A stretch of DNA of 64,000 nucleotides from Schistocerca nitens. Taxonomy: Eukaryota > Arthropoda > Insecta > Orthoptera > Acrididae. Position numbers and translations under genes: made by a program. Positions 11,367 to 21,675 of the stretch are shown here, piece after piece (positions within the stretch are counted from its first letter, which is position 1; every line of letters starts with the position of its first letter). The stretch covers positions 737,411,450-737,475,449 of the forward strand of contig NC_064615.1 in assembly GCF_023898315.1 (NCBI RefSeq), written 5' to 3'. Under the pieces are notes generated by a model. That model worked only from the letters and a program-made list of their open reading frames with translations, made no database searches and had not been told where the DNA came from.

Positions 11367-13102
11367 TCTACATCTACATCTACATTTATACTCCGCAAGC
11401 CCCCCAACGGTGTGTGGCGGAGGGCACTTTACGTGCCACTGTCATTACCTCCCTTTCCTGTTCCAGACGCGTATGGTTCGCGGGAAGAACGACTGCTGGA
11501 AAGCCTCCGTGCGCGCTCGAATCTCTCTAATTTTACATTCGTGATCTCCTCGGGAGGTATAAGTAGGGGGAAGCAATATATTCTGTACCTCATGCTGAAA
11601 CGCACCCTCTCGAAACCTGGACAGCAAGCTACACCGCGATACAGAGCGCCTCTCTTGCAGAGTCTGCCACTTGAGTTTGCTAAACATCTCCGTAACGCCA
11701 TCACGCCTACCAAATAACCCTATGACGAAACGCGCCGCTCTTCTTTGGATCTTCTCTATCTCCTCTCTCAACCCGACCTGGTACTGATCCCACACTGATG
11801 AGCAATACTCAAGTCAAACGAGTGTTTTGTAAGCCACCTCCTTTGTTGATGGACTACATTTTCTAAGGTCTCTCCCAATGCAACTCAACGTGGCACCCGC
11901 CTTACCAACAATTAATTTTATATGATCATTCCACTTCAAATCGTTCCGAACGCATACTCCCAGATATTTTACAGAAGTAATTGCTACCAGTGTTTGTTCC
12001 GCTATCATATAATCATACAATAAAGGATCCTTCTTTCTATGTATTCGCAATACATTACATTTGTCTATGTTAAGGATCAGTTGCCACTCCCTGCACCAAG
12101 TGCCTACCCGCTGCAGATCTTCCTGCATTTCGCTGCAATTTTCTAATGCTGCAACTTCTCTGTATACTACAGCATCATCCGCGAAAAGCCGCATGGAACT
12201 TCCGACAATATCTACTACGTCATTTATATATATTTTGAAAAGCAATGGTCCCATAACACTCCACTGTGGCACGCCAGACGTTACTTTAACGTCTGTAGAC
12301 GTCTCTCCATTGAGAACAACATGCTGTGTTCTGTTTGCTAAAAACTCTTCAATCCAGCCACATAGCTGGTCTGATATTCCGTAGGCTCTTACTTTATCAG
12401 GCGACAGTGCGGAACTGTATCGAACGCCTTCCGGAAGTCAAGGAAAATGGCATCTACCTGGGAGCCTGTATCCAATATTTTCTGGGTCTCATGAACAAAT
12501 AAAGCGAGTTGGGTATCACACGATCGCTGTTTCCGGAATCCATGTTGATTCCTACAGAGTAGATTCTGGGTTTCCAGAAATGACATGATACGCGAGCAAA
12601 AAACATGTTCTAAAATTCTACAACAATTCGATGTCAGAGATATAGGTCTATAGTTTTGCGCATCTGCTCGACGAACCTTCTTGAAGACTGGGACTACCTG
12701 TGCTCTTTTCCAATCATTTGGAACCTTCCGTTCTTCTAGAGACTTGCGGTACACGGCTGTTAGAAAGGGGGCAAGTTCTTTCGCGTACTCTGCGTAGAAT
12801 CGAATTGGTATCCCGTCAGGTCCAGTGGACTTTCCTCTGTTGAGTAATTTCAGTTGCTTTTCTATTCCTTGGACACTTATTTCGATGTCAGCCATTTTTT
12901 CGTTCGTGCGAGGATTTAGAGAAGGAACTGCAGTGCGGTCTTCCTCTGTGAAACATCTTTGGAAAAAGATGTTTAGTATTTCAGTTTTACGCGCGTCATC
13001 CTCTGTTTCAATGCCATCATCATCCCAGAGTGTCTGGATATGCTGTTTCGAGCTACTTACTGATTTAACTTATGACCAGAACTTGTGTTTAATGTTGGAG
13101 GT
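11367..13102 (-). mobile_element. LINE F, 5'-truncated
   Basis: This minus-strand LINE ends in the microsatellite tail (TAGATG)n, seen as CTACATCTACATCTACA at 11369-11385. It starts without a 5' end near 13102, where Tc1-like element I begins. It encodes most of a reverse transcriptase. Positions 11437-13102 are part of the inverted duplication and recur at 18950-20615. Confidence 0.9.
11445..13080 (-). pseudogene. LINE F reverse transcriptase
   Basis: The block 12389-12895 carries the RT fingers and palm: GKSTGPDGIPIRFY, NYRPISLTSNCCRILEHV, NQHGFRKQRSCDTQLALF and the first catalytic aspartate in DAIFLDFRKAFDTVPH. The block 11814-12272 carries GPLLFKIYINDVVD, the catalytic box FADDAVVY and the thumb (VKYLGVCVRNDLKWNDHI). 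The block 11445-11795 gives the C-terminal domain (MWDQYQVGLREEIEKIQRRA). A frameshift near 12390 and a stop near 11814 separate otherwise well-preserved blocks, which suggests a moderately young copy. The endonuclease half is missing. The clade is Jockey/CR1-like. Confidence 0.85.
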
Positions 13103-13382
13103 GTTATAAGAGTGGTGAACAGCGTGTGTGTTGAATGATCACTGTGAAGGACACGATGATGCCGCCTACTCGTGTGAGACAGCGTTGTCAACAGAGTTTG
13201 AAAGGAGTCTCACTGGGGTCTCCATTTGGCCGGCTGGTCTGGTCGTGCAATATCCAGATTTATGGGGCATTCGTACGTGACAGTGACGTGATGCTGGGCT
13301 GAATGGAAATGGGAGGGCAGGTATACTCGTCTTCATGGTTTCGACCGACCATGTCTAACTACAACTAGGGAGGACGGCTGTA

Positions 13383-13940
13383 TTGTGCGCCTGCCATCAG
13401 AGTGCAAGTAATGGACTCCACGCAACATTCTGTGTGATCCTGCGCCGTTGGTCGGAGGTTTGCAGTAGCCGGACTACGGAATTACGCCTCCTGCGTATGC
13501 TGCAGTTAATACCACAACACGAACGGCTACATGGTGCCGTGGCCGGAAGAAGTGGACTGCTGATGACTGGCGTCGCATTGTGTTCAGCGCAGAACAGTGT
13601 TTCTGCACTATCCATGGATAACCATCGTCGGGTAATATGGCGGCGACCAGAGAAGGGGTAACATTCCTCTAATGTTTTGGAGAGGCACAGCGATGTTACA
13701 CGTGGCGTAATGGTGTGGGGAGACGGCGGTATGAGTTCAAGCCACGGCTGGTAGTGTCTGGGGAAACTCTGGGGACACAGCTGTACGTCACTTCATCTGC
13801 GTCCTCTTGTGTTACCTCTCATGGGACATTAACATGGTATACTTTTCAACACGACAATTCTCGTTCACAGATGGCATGTGTCTCTACGAAACGGCTGCAC
13901 GACGTTGAGGCACTACCATGGCCAGCAATATCCCCAAATA
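13383..13940 (+). pseudogene. Tc1-like transposase of element I
   Basis: Pieces of a Tc1 transposase appear in different plus-strand frames. The first catalytic region (RRIVFSAEQCF, near 13571-13603) has lost its usual acidic context. FQHDNSRSQMACVSTKRLHD (13846-13905) contains the second aspartate, and ALPWPAISPN precedes the point where LINE G interrupts the gene. The coding sequence resumes at 16201 after LINE G. Multiple frame changes make it inactive. The same sequence recurs inverted at 18112-18669. Confidence 0.75.
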
Positions 13941-16200
13941 TCAAGCGAAAAATACACCTATTCATAAAAGCAGATAAAAATTTACTTGACGCTTTCCTGA
14001 GAGACAATCTCCATTCATTCCAAATTATTAATATAAGTGTAGACCAGATGTGCCTTGAATTCAAAGAAATAGTATCGGCAGCAATTGAGAGAGTTATACC
14101 AAATAAATTAACAAATGACAAAGCTGATCCTCCTTGGTACACAAAACGGGTTAGAACACTGTTGCAGAAACCACGAAACAAACAAGCCAAATTTAAACAG
14201 ACGCAAAATCTCCAAGATTGGCGATCTTTTACAGAAGCTCGAAATTTAGCGCTCACTTCAATGCGAGATGCTTATAACTTCCCACAGCGAAACTTTGTCG
14301 CGAAACCTGGCAGAAAATCCAAAGAGATTCTGGTCGTATGAGAAGTATGCAAGCGGCAAGAAACAATCAATGCCTTCTCTCCACGATAGCAATGGAGATA
14401 CTATCGAAGACAGTGCTGCCAAAGCAGAGTTACAAAACACAGCCTTCCGAAATGCCTTCACAAAAGAAGACGAAGTAAATATTCCAAAACTCGAATCGAG
14501 ATCAACTGCCAACATGAGTAACGTAAAGTAAATATCCTCGGAGTAGTGAAGCAACTTAAATCACTTAGTCTTCTGGTCCAGACTGTTTACCAATTAGGTT
14601 CCTTTCGGAGTGTGCTGATGCATTAGCTCCATACCTAACAATCATATACAACCGTTCACTCGACGAAAGATCCGTACCCAAAGACTGGACAGTTACACAG
14701 ATCACACCAATACTCAAGAAAGGTAGTAGGAGTAATCCACTAAATTACAGGCCCATATCGTTAACGACGATATGCAGCAGGGTTGTGTTCAAACATTATG
14801 AATTACTTCGAAGAAAACTGTCTATTGACACACAGTCACAGGGGTTTAGAAAACATCGTTCCTGTGAAACACAACTAACTCTTTATGCACATGAAGTGTT
14901 GAGTGCTATTGACAAGGTATTTCAGATCGATTCTGTATTTATGGATTTCCGGAAGGCACTGTACCACACAAGCGGCTTGTAGTGAAATTGCGTGCTTATG
15001 GAATATCGTCTCAGTTATATGACTGGAGCCGGCCGTGGTGGTCTAGCGGTTGTAGGCGCGCAGTCCGGAACCGCGCGACTACTACGGTCGCAGGTTCGAA
15101 TCCTGTCTCGGGCATGGATGTGTGTGATGTCCTTAGGTTAGTTAGGTTTAAGTAGTTCTAAGTTCTAGGGGACTGATGACCACAGATGTTGAGTCCCATA
15201 GGGCTCAGAGCCATTTGAGCCATTTTTTTATATGACTGGATTTGTGATTTCCTGTCAGAGAGGTCATAGTTCGTAGTAACTGATGGAAAGTCATCGAGTA
15301 AAACAGAAGTGATTTCTGGCGTTCCCGAAAGTAGTGTTATAGGCCCTTTGCTGTTCTTTATCAATATAATCGATTTGGGAGACAATCTGAGCAGCCGTCT
15401 TAAGCTATTTGCAGATGATGCTGTCGTTTACCGACTAATAAAGTCATAAGAAGATCAAAACAAAATGCAAAACGATTTAGAAAAGATATCTGAATGGTGC
15501 GGAAATTGGCAGTTGACCCTAAATAACGAAAAGTGTGAGGTCATTCACATGAGTGCTAAAAGGAATCCGTTAAACTTTGGTTACACGATTAATCAGTCTA
15601 ATTTAAAAGTCTTAAATACAACTAAATACCTAAGTACTACAATTATGAACAACTTAAAATGGAAGTAACACATAGAAAATGTTGTGGGGGAGGCTAACCA
15701 AAGACTGCGTTTTGTTGGCAGGACACTTGCAAAATGTAACAGACCTACTAAGGAGACTGCCTACACTACGCTTATCCGTCCTCTTTTAGAATACTCCTGC
15801 ATGATGTGGGATCCTTACCAGATAGAACTGACGGAGTACATTGAAAAAGTTCAAAGAAGGGCAGCACGATTTGTATCATCGCGAAATATGGGCTGGATAT
15901 CATTAAAGGAAAGGCGTTTTTCATTGCGACAGAATCTTCTCACGAAATTCCAATCACCAACTTTCTCCTCCGAATGCGAAAATATTTTGTTAACACCTAC
16001 CTACATAGGGAGAAACAATCACCACGACAAAATAAGGGAAATCAGAGCTCGTGCAGAAAGATAGAGTTGTTCGTTCTTTTCACGAGCTATACGAGATTGG
16101 AATAATAGAGAATTTTGAAGGTGGTTCAATGAACCGTCTGCCAGGCACTTAAATGTGATTTACAGAGTATCCATGTAGATGTAGATGTAGATGTAGATGT
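13941..16200 (+). mobile_element. LINE G, 5'-truncated, carrying a SINE
   Basis: The element begins in the linker upstream of reverse transcriptase and ends in (AGATGT)n at about 16176-16200. The flanks rejoin into element I. Recognisable plus-strand pieces are the linker (DPPWYTKRVRTLLQKPRNKQ, then ENPKRFWSYEKYASGKKQS), RT fingers (NYRPIS), GFRKHRSCETQLTLYAHE, FMDFRKA, a thumb block (LNNEKCEVIHMSAKRNPLNF) and the C-terminal domain (LIRPLLEYSCMMWDPYQIEL). It has several stops and frameshifts. It belongs to the same clade as LINE F but to a distinct family. A SINE lies at 15028-15227. Confidence 0.85.
15028..15227 (+). mobile_element. tRNA-derived SINE inside LINE G
   Basis: The 200-bp copy is flanked by a perfect 13-bp target duplication, TTATATGACTGGA, at 15015-15027 and 15228-15240. 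The A box TGGTCTAGCGG lies at 15039-15049 and the B box GGTTCGAATCC at 15093-15103. It interrupts the LINE G coding sequence before the ADD box region. Confidence 0.95.
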
Positions 16201-16474
16201 AGATCTGCCCCTGACAGAGCATTTTCGGAACCAGTTCGAATGTCAACTCCGTCACAGTGCCAGTTTCCAGGACTTCCAGGACCAGCTGCAGCATTTGTGG
16301 GCCATCTTGCCACAGGAGAAGATGCAATGGCTTATGAAATCCTAGGCAATCGAATCAGTGCATGCATCTAGATTGGATGGGATCCAACGTCATATTTATA
16401 AGTGGGTTCATACTGCCAAGTCCTTTGTAAATTTGACTCGATTTTGTAATCACTGCAGTAACATCACATACCCT

Positions 16475-17541
16475 TTTTTTTTCCTTTATTGTGATTTCAT
16501 TCCCCTGCCCCATATGGGCAGGGGAGGGCTGCCAGCGGCACAATCCGCCGCTCTTCAGCCGAGTGATATGACAACTAAGACAAGAATAAAATGTTACATA
16601 TATAAGACGATAAAAAGGGGAACATAAAACAGAGTAAGGGGAGATACTGGAGGTAAAAATGCACTGACATGGAGACGTCCATTGGGGAGGGGGGGGACAA
16701 CTAAAAAAGTCGTCATAAAGTTAAAAAACACAGTTGGCGATTCTTAAAACACAAAGAAGGCACTGAAGGCACATGCACAGGTTAAAAGTCGGCCAGAGTA
16801 TTAAAAACACTCCAGAACAACACACTTAAAACCCTCTTGGAGCACACTCGATGAAGAATAAAATTGCCAGGTGGGACCTGCCGAGGGAGAGGCCAGAGAG
16901 GAGGGAAAAGGAGGGGAGAGCAAGGGGCAGCAGGGGAGGCGGTGGGATGAAGAGAGTAGGGGCGTCAGCAGGTACACTAAGAGGCAGGAGACTGGTGGGG
17001 CAGGAGATGAAGAGGACAAGGCAGGAGGGAGTGCAGAAACTCTGAAAGGGACCACAAGAGAGGGAGAGGGAGTAGGAGGGGGAAGCCGCTCAGTAGAATG
17101 GGGGAGAGGAGAGGGAGCCCTGAGGAGGAGGCAGGAAGATGGGGTTAGAGGTGGTAGGAAGGGTAGATGTATGGGCGAAGGTCATCATCCGGGAGGGGTA
17201 GATGGTGGAAGTTGCATTGGGAAAGGAGGCGGAGGGTGTGGAGATGGAGAGAGGCTGAGACACAATGGTAAAGGAGCGACAATGGGTTGGGGATGGAGAG
17301 GAAGGGAGACACCAGTGGGTGAGGGGGATCAATGCGGCAGGCAATATATAGTGTGTGGATGTGTACAAGGAAAAGGAGAAGGTGGGGGAAGGGGATGAGG
17401 TCGTTGGGGATACGCATGGGGGACGGAAGGCGGATGCGGAAGGCGAGGTGGAGCGCATGGCTTTCGAGGATTTGGAGGGCTTTATAGAACCAGGGAGGGG
17501 CGGATATCCAAGCTACGCTGGCATAACAGAGGATGGGGCGT
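16475..17541 (-). mobile_element. LINE J (Jockey-like), 5'-truncated, inside element I
   Basis: A run of T at 16474-16482 is the poly(A) tail of a minus-strand LINE. A 7-bp target duplication, ATACCCT, flanks it (16468-16474 and 17542-17548). Minus-strand translation near 17530-17330 gives RPILCYASVAWISAPPWFYK and ALQILESHALHLAFRIRLPS, the C-terminal domain of Jockey-type LINEs. Most of the rest (16500-17150) is a purine-rich 3' untranslated region, with AGGGGAGG-type runs on the plus strand. Confidence 0.85.
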
Positions 17542-18111
17542 ATACCCTCTCAACACGTAAGGTTTCGTATACACAGGGTGATTTTTTTTCCACTGCATAC
17601 AAACTCTACAGGTCGATCGAGGAGAAGATATGGAATAAAAGAGGTCTAAGAACTTATGTCCGGAAATGCGTTGTTTCCATGCTAGAGACCATTTATTCAG
17701 TTATATTTTCTTACAGAGAATGCGGTCTAATATGCGCTGTGCCACGCGGCCACAATTATGGCATGCATAATTCCCTCCTAGAGGGTGGTACTGTTCTTCA
17801 TAGTCATGCCCTAGCGCCCTCTCTCGCGAGAGTACTTGGTAATGTTGTGTCCCATTCACTTCTCGTGCTGACTCACCTTGTAGTGGGTGTGATACAGCGT
17901 TGTACACACTGGTTCCATATTTAAATCGAGAGCTTGCCGATATGGTGCTTACTTACGAAAAGGCAAATGGCAACTAGTGGCGGGCAGCAAGATTGTATCA
18001 GGAGACCTATCCCCGCCGACAACAACCACAGCATTCAATGTCTGCATTCTCTCAGGAAAGCGTCAAGTAAATTTTTATCTGCTTTTATGAATAGGTGTAT
18101 TTTTCGCTTGA

Positions 18112-18949
18112 TATTTGGGGATATTGCTGGCCATGGTAGTGCCTCAACGTCGTGCAGCCGTTTCGTAGAGACACATGCCATCTGTGAACGAGAATTGTCG
18201 TGTTGAAAAGTATACCATGTTAATGTCCCATGAGAGGTAACACAAGAGGACGCAGATGAAGTGACGTACAGCTGTGTCCCCAGAGTTTCCCCAGACACTA
18301 CCAGCCGTGGCTTGAACTCATACCGCCGTCTCCCCACACCATTACGCCACGTGTAACATCGCTGTGCCTCTCCAAAACATTAGAGGAATGTTACCCCTTC
18401 TCTGGTCGCCGCCATATTACCCGACGATGGTTATCCATGGATAGTGCAGAAACACTGTTCTGCGCTGAACACAATGCGACGCCAGTCATCAGCAGTCCAC
18501 TTCTTCCGGCCACGGCACCATGTAGCCGTTCGTGTTGTGGTATTAACTGCAGCATACGCAGGAGGCGTAATTCCGTAGTCCGGCTACTGCAAACCTCCGA
18601 CCAACGGCGCAGGATCACACAGAATGTTGCGTGGAGTCCATTACTTGCACTCTGATGGCAGGCGCACAATACAGCCGTCCTCCCTAGTTGTAGTTAGACA
18701 TGGTCGGTCGAAACCATGAAGACGAGTATACCTGCCCTCCCATTTCCATTCAGCCCAGCATCACGTCACTGTCACGTACGAATGCCCCATAAATCTGGAT
18801 ATTGCACGACCAGACCAGCCGGCCAAATGGAGACCCCAGTGAGACTCCTTTCAAACTCTGTTGACAACGCTGTCTCACACGAGTAGGCGGCATCATCGTG
18901 TCCTTCACAGTGATCATTCAACACACACGCTGTTCACCACTCTTATAAC
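18112..18949 (-). pseudogene. Second, inverted copy of element I transposase region
   Basis: This is the inverted counterpart of 13103-13940. The translations match residue for residue, including FQHDNSRSQMACVSTKRLHD. It has the same lesions as the left copy, so the duplication came after the decay. Confidence 0.9.
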
Positions 18950-18971
18950 ACCTCCAACATTAAACACAAGT

Positions 18972-20607
18972 TCTGGTCATAAGTTAAATCAGTAAGTAGC
19001 TCGAAACAGCATATCCAGACACTCTGGGATGATGATGGCATTGAAACAGAGGATGACGCGCGTAAAACTGAAATACTAAACATCTTTTTCCAAAGATGTT
19101 TCACAGAGGAAGACCGCACTGCAGTTCCTTCTCTAAATCCTCGCACGAACGAAAAAATGGCTGACATCGAAATAAGTGTCCAAGGAATAGAAAAGCAACT
19201 GAAATTACTCAACAGAGGAAAGTCCACTGGACCTGACGGGATACCAATTCGATTCTACGCAGAGTACGCGAAAGAACTTGCCCCCTTTCTAACAGCCGTG
19301 TACCGCAAGTCTCTAGAAGAACGGAAGGTTCCAAATGATTGGAAAAGAGCACAGGTAGTCCCAGTCTTCAAGAAGGTTCGTCGAGCAGATGCGCAAAACT
19401 ATAGACCTATATCTCTGACATCGAATTGTTGTAGAATTTTAGAACATGTTTTTTGCTCGCGTATCATGTCATTTCTGGAAACCCAGAATCTACTCTGTAG
19501 GAATCAACATGGATTCCGGAAACAGCGATCGTGTGATACCCAACTCGCTTTATTTGTTCATGAGACCCAGAAAATATTGGATACAGGCTCCCAGGTAGAT
19601 GCCATTTTCCTTGACTTCCGGAAGGCGTTCGATACAGTTCCGCACTGTCGCCTGATAAAGTAAGAGCCTACGGAATATCAGACCAGCTATGTGGCTGGAT
19701 TGAAGAGTTTTTAGCAAACAGAACACAGCATGTTGTTCTCAATGGAGAGACGTCTACAGACGTTAAAGTAACGTCTGGCGTGCCACAGTGGAGTGTTATG
19801 GGACCATTGCTTTTCAAAATATATATAAATGACGTAGTAGATATTGTCGGAAGTTCCATGCGGCTTTTCGCGGATGATGCTGTAGTATACAGAGAAGTTG
19901 CAGCATTAGAAAATTGCAGCGAAATGCAGGAAGATCTGCAGCGGGTAGGCACTTGGTGCAGGGAGTGGCAACTGATCCTTAACATAGACAAATGTAATGT
20001 ATTGCGAATACATAGAAAGAAGGATCCTTTATTGTATGATTATATGATAGCGGAACAAACACTGGTAGCAATTACTTCTGTAAAATATCTGGGAGTATGC
20101 GTTCGGAACGATTTGAAGTGGAATGATCATATAAAATTAATTGTTGGTAAGGCGGGTGCCACGTTGAGTTGCATTGGGAGAGACCTTAGAAAATGTAGTC
20201 CATCAACAAAGGAGGTGGCTTACAAAACACTCGTTTGACTTGAGTATTGCTCATCAGTGTGGGATCAGTACCAGGTCGGGTTGAGAGAGGAGATAGAGAA
20301 GATCCAAAGAAGAGCGGCGCGTTTCGTCATAGGGTTATTTGGTAGGCGTGATGGCGTTACGGAGATGTTTAGCAAACTCAAGTGGCAGACTCTGCAAGAG
20401 AGGCGCTCTGTATCGCGGTGTAGCTTGCTGTCCAGGTTTCGAGAGGGTGCGTTTCAGCATGAGGTACAGAATATATTGCTTCCCCCTACTTATACCTCCC
20501 GAGGAGATCACGAATGTAAAATTAGAGAGATTCGAGCGCGCACGGAGGCTTTCCAGCAGTCGTTCTTCCCGCGAACCATACGCGTCTGGAACAGGAAAGG
20601 GAGGTAA
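18972..20607 (+). pseudogene. Second, inverted copy of LINE F reverse transcriptase
   Basis: This is the plus-strand counterpart of the LINE F coding blocks. It includes GKSTGPDGIPIRFY and DAIFLDFRKAFDTVPH in the block 19157-19663, the FADDAVVY box in 19780-20238, and the C-terminal block at 20257-20607. It carries the same frameshift and stop as the left copy. The 3' tail with (TAGATG)n is absent because the duplicated block ends at 20615. Confidence 0.9.
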
Positions 20608-21574
20608 TGACAGTGTCGTTTCAGCAAGCAGGAAATCATGAAGGACGTACCCGAAGTGATTAACACTGTGGAAAGCGACCGCCGTGTCAGTACCAGGGGT
20701 TGGCCCGACACTACAAGACAAACCAGACGACCGTGTGGAACATTTTCCATGACAATTGTTACTACCCTTATCAATTACAGCATGTGCAGGGCTTGCTAGC
20801 GACAGACTTTCCACATCGGGAGCAGTTTTGTCACTGGTGTCTTCACCAGACAACCACAATTCCGGGATTGGTGTCATCCATCCTGTTCACAGATGAGGCC
20901 ACCTTTTCGTGGAGTGGTATCTTCAGCTTTCATAACAGTCATGCAGTACACCCATCGTAATGTGACAGCGAATCACCAGCATCGGTGCAGCCGGAATTTG
21001 TGGGCCGGGATAATTGGCCGACCGTATTTTGGGATCAGTCTTCCTTACACGTCGCCTAACATGCCGGAACTATCGGTGTTTCTTGCGGGTGACTTTGCCT
21101 CCACTGCTGGAAGAAGTGCCATTGATGATTCGAAGGCTTATGTGGCTCCTACATGATGGTGCCCAGTCCTCTTCGCCGTTAACGTCCGGACGCATCTCAA
21201 TCGTGTCTTCCCTGGTCGATGGATCGGACAAGCAGGACCATTTGCATGGCCCGCTCGTTCACCGTATCTCAACCCGTGCGAACCCGGCCGATGTGAACGT
21301 GTGAGACAGAGCATGCTACGGCGTGTACACGCATGCGTTGAGACACATGGAAACCATTTTAAACACATACTGTAACTGTGGTGCATGATACAGCGCGTAT
21401 TAGACCTCTGTGTCTGTAACTATGTATAACTGAATAAATGGTCTCTAGCATGGAAACCATGCATTTCCGGACATAACTTTATTAGACCTTTTTTGTTCTG
21501 TAACCTATCGTTCAATCCCTAGAGTTTGTACACGGTGGAAAAAATCACCTTTTGTATACATTTTTCATCAAGGA

Positions 21575-21675
21575 GCCAGAAAAGATTGAAAAGGAAACTT
21601 GACGAGTTCGAGGATATGTGATGCTATTACAGTGATTACAAAATCGAGACAAATTTACGAAGAGTGTGCCAGTTG
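21575..21675 (-). mobile_element. Stray 3' end of element I family, reversed
   Basis: The segment matches, in reverse complement, the 3' untranslated part of element I at about 16425-16474. For example, GTGATTACAAAATCGAG and ATATGTGATG pair with CTCGATTTTGTAATCAC and CATCACATACCC. It sits directly outside the right end of transposon H, opposite to the element I stub on H's left side. Only about 100 bp is present. Confidence 0.65.

Larger units (their letters stand above)
11437..14004 (+). repeat. Left arm of a 2,568-bp inverted repeat
   Basis: Every position p here pairs with position 32052-p in the right arm at 18048-20615. The relation holds without any indel from one end to the other. Translations in several frames on both strands are identical between the arms. 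The arm contains most of LINE F, 840 bp of transposon I and the first 60 bp of LINE G. Both LINEs continue undisturbed beyond this arm, so this side looks like the original. Confidence 0.95.
13103..17567 (+). mobile_element. Tc1-like transposon I, split by LINE G and LINE J
   Basis: Element I can be followed in three pieces: 13103-13940, 16201-16474 and 17542-17567. The first holds most of the transposase region, the second the C-terminal coding part and 3' untranslated sequence, and the third a short 3' stub cut by transposon H. LINE G and LINE J fill the gaps. The 5' terminus is not visible because LINE F abuts it. Confidence 0.8.
18048..20615 (-). repeat. Right arm of the 2,568-bp inverted repeat
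   Basis: This block is the reverse complement of 11437-14004 with no length change. It starts inside LINE G sequence and stops 70 bp short of the LINE F tail, so both boundaries are arbitrary with respect to the elements it carries. Its flanks are the two halves of transposon H. It therefore looks like the copied side, pasted into H. Confidence 0.95.
17930..21370 (+). pseudogene. IS630-type transposase of element H, interrupted
   Basis: Before the break, 17930-18040 encodes ELADMVLTYEKANGN, then AARLYQETYPRRQQPQHSMS. This is the N-terminal helix-turn-helix (DUF4817-like) of these transposases. After the break, 20635-20960 encodes MKDVPEVINTVESDRRVSTR, YPYQLQHVQGLLATDFPHRE and the first catalytic region ILFTDEATFSWSGIFSFHNS. 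Further pieces near 20990-21300 show the H-D-G catalytic region (LHDGAQ) and PYLNPCEP, a decayed version of the SPDLNPLD motif. Frameshifts, together with a 2.57-kb insertion, abolish function. Confidence 0.8.
17572..21554 (+). mobile_element. IS630/mariner-type transposon H, split by the inverted duplication
   Basis: The termini are inverted repeats: CACAGGGTGATTTTTTTTCC at the left, and the complement of CAAAAGGTGATTTTTTCCAC at the right. TATA lies at both edges, consistent with a TA target duplication. Two pieces, 17572-18047 and 20616-21554, total 1,415 bp, a normal full length. The break between them is filled exactly by the right arm of the inverted repeat. H itself sits at the end of element I. 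Confidence 0.85.

Noticed and set aside
16851-17398. Long plus-strand open frames rich in Gly, Glu and Arg
   Set aside because: They are antisense readings of the purine-rich 3' region of LINE J. The LINE coding signal is on the minus strand.
11437-20615. Explaining the inverted repeat as two independent insertions of the same elements
   Set aside because: The shared block includes two junctions between three different elements and identical lesions, which independent insertions would not reproduce.
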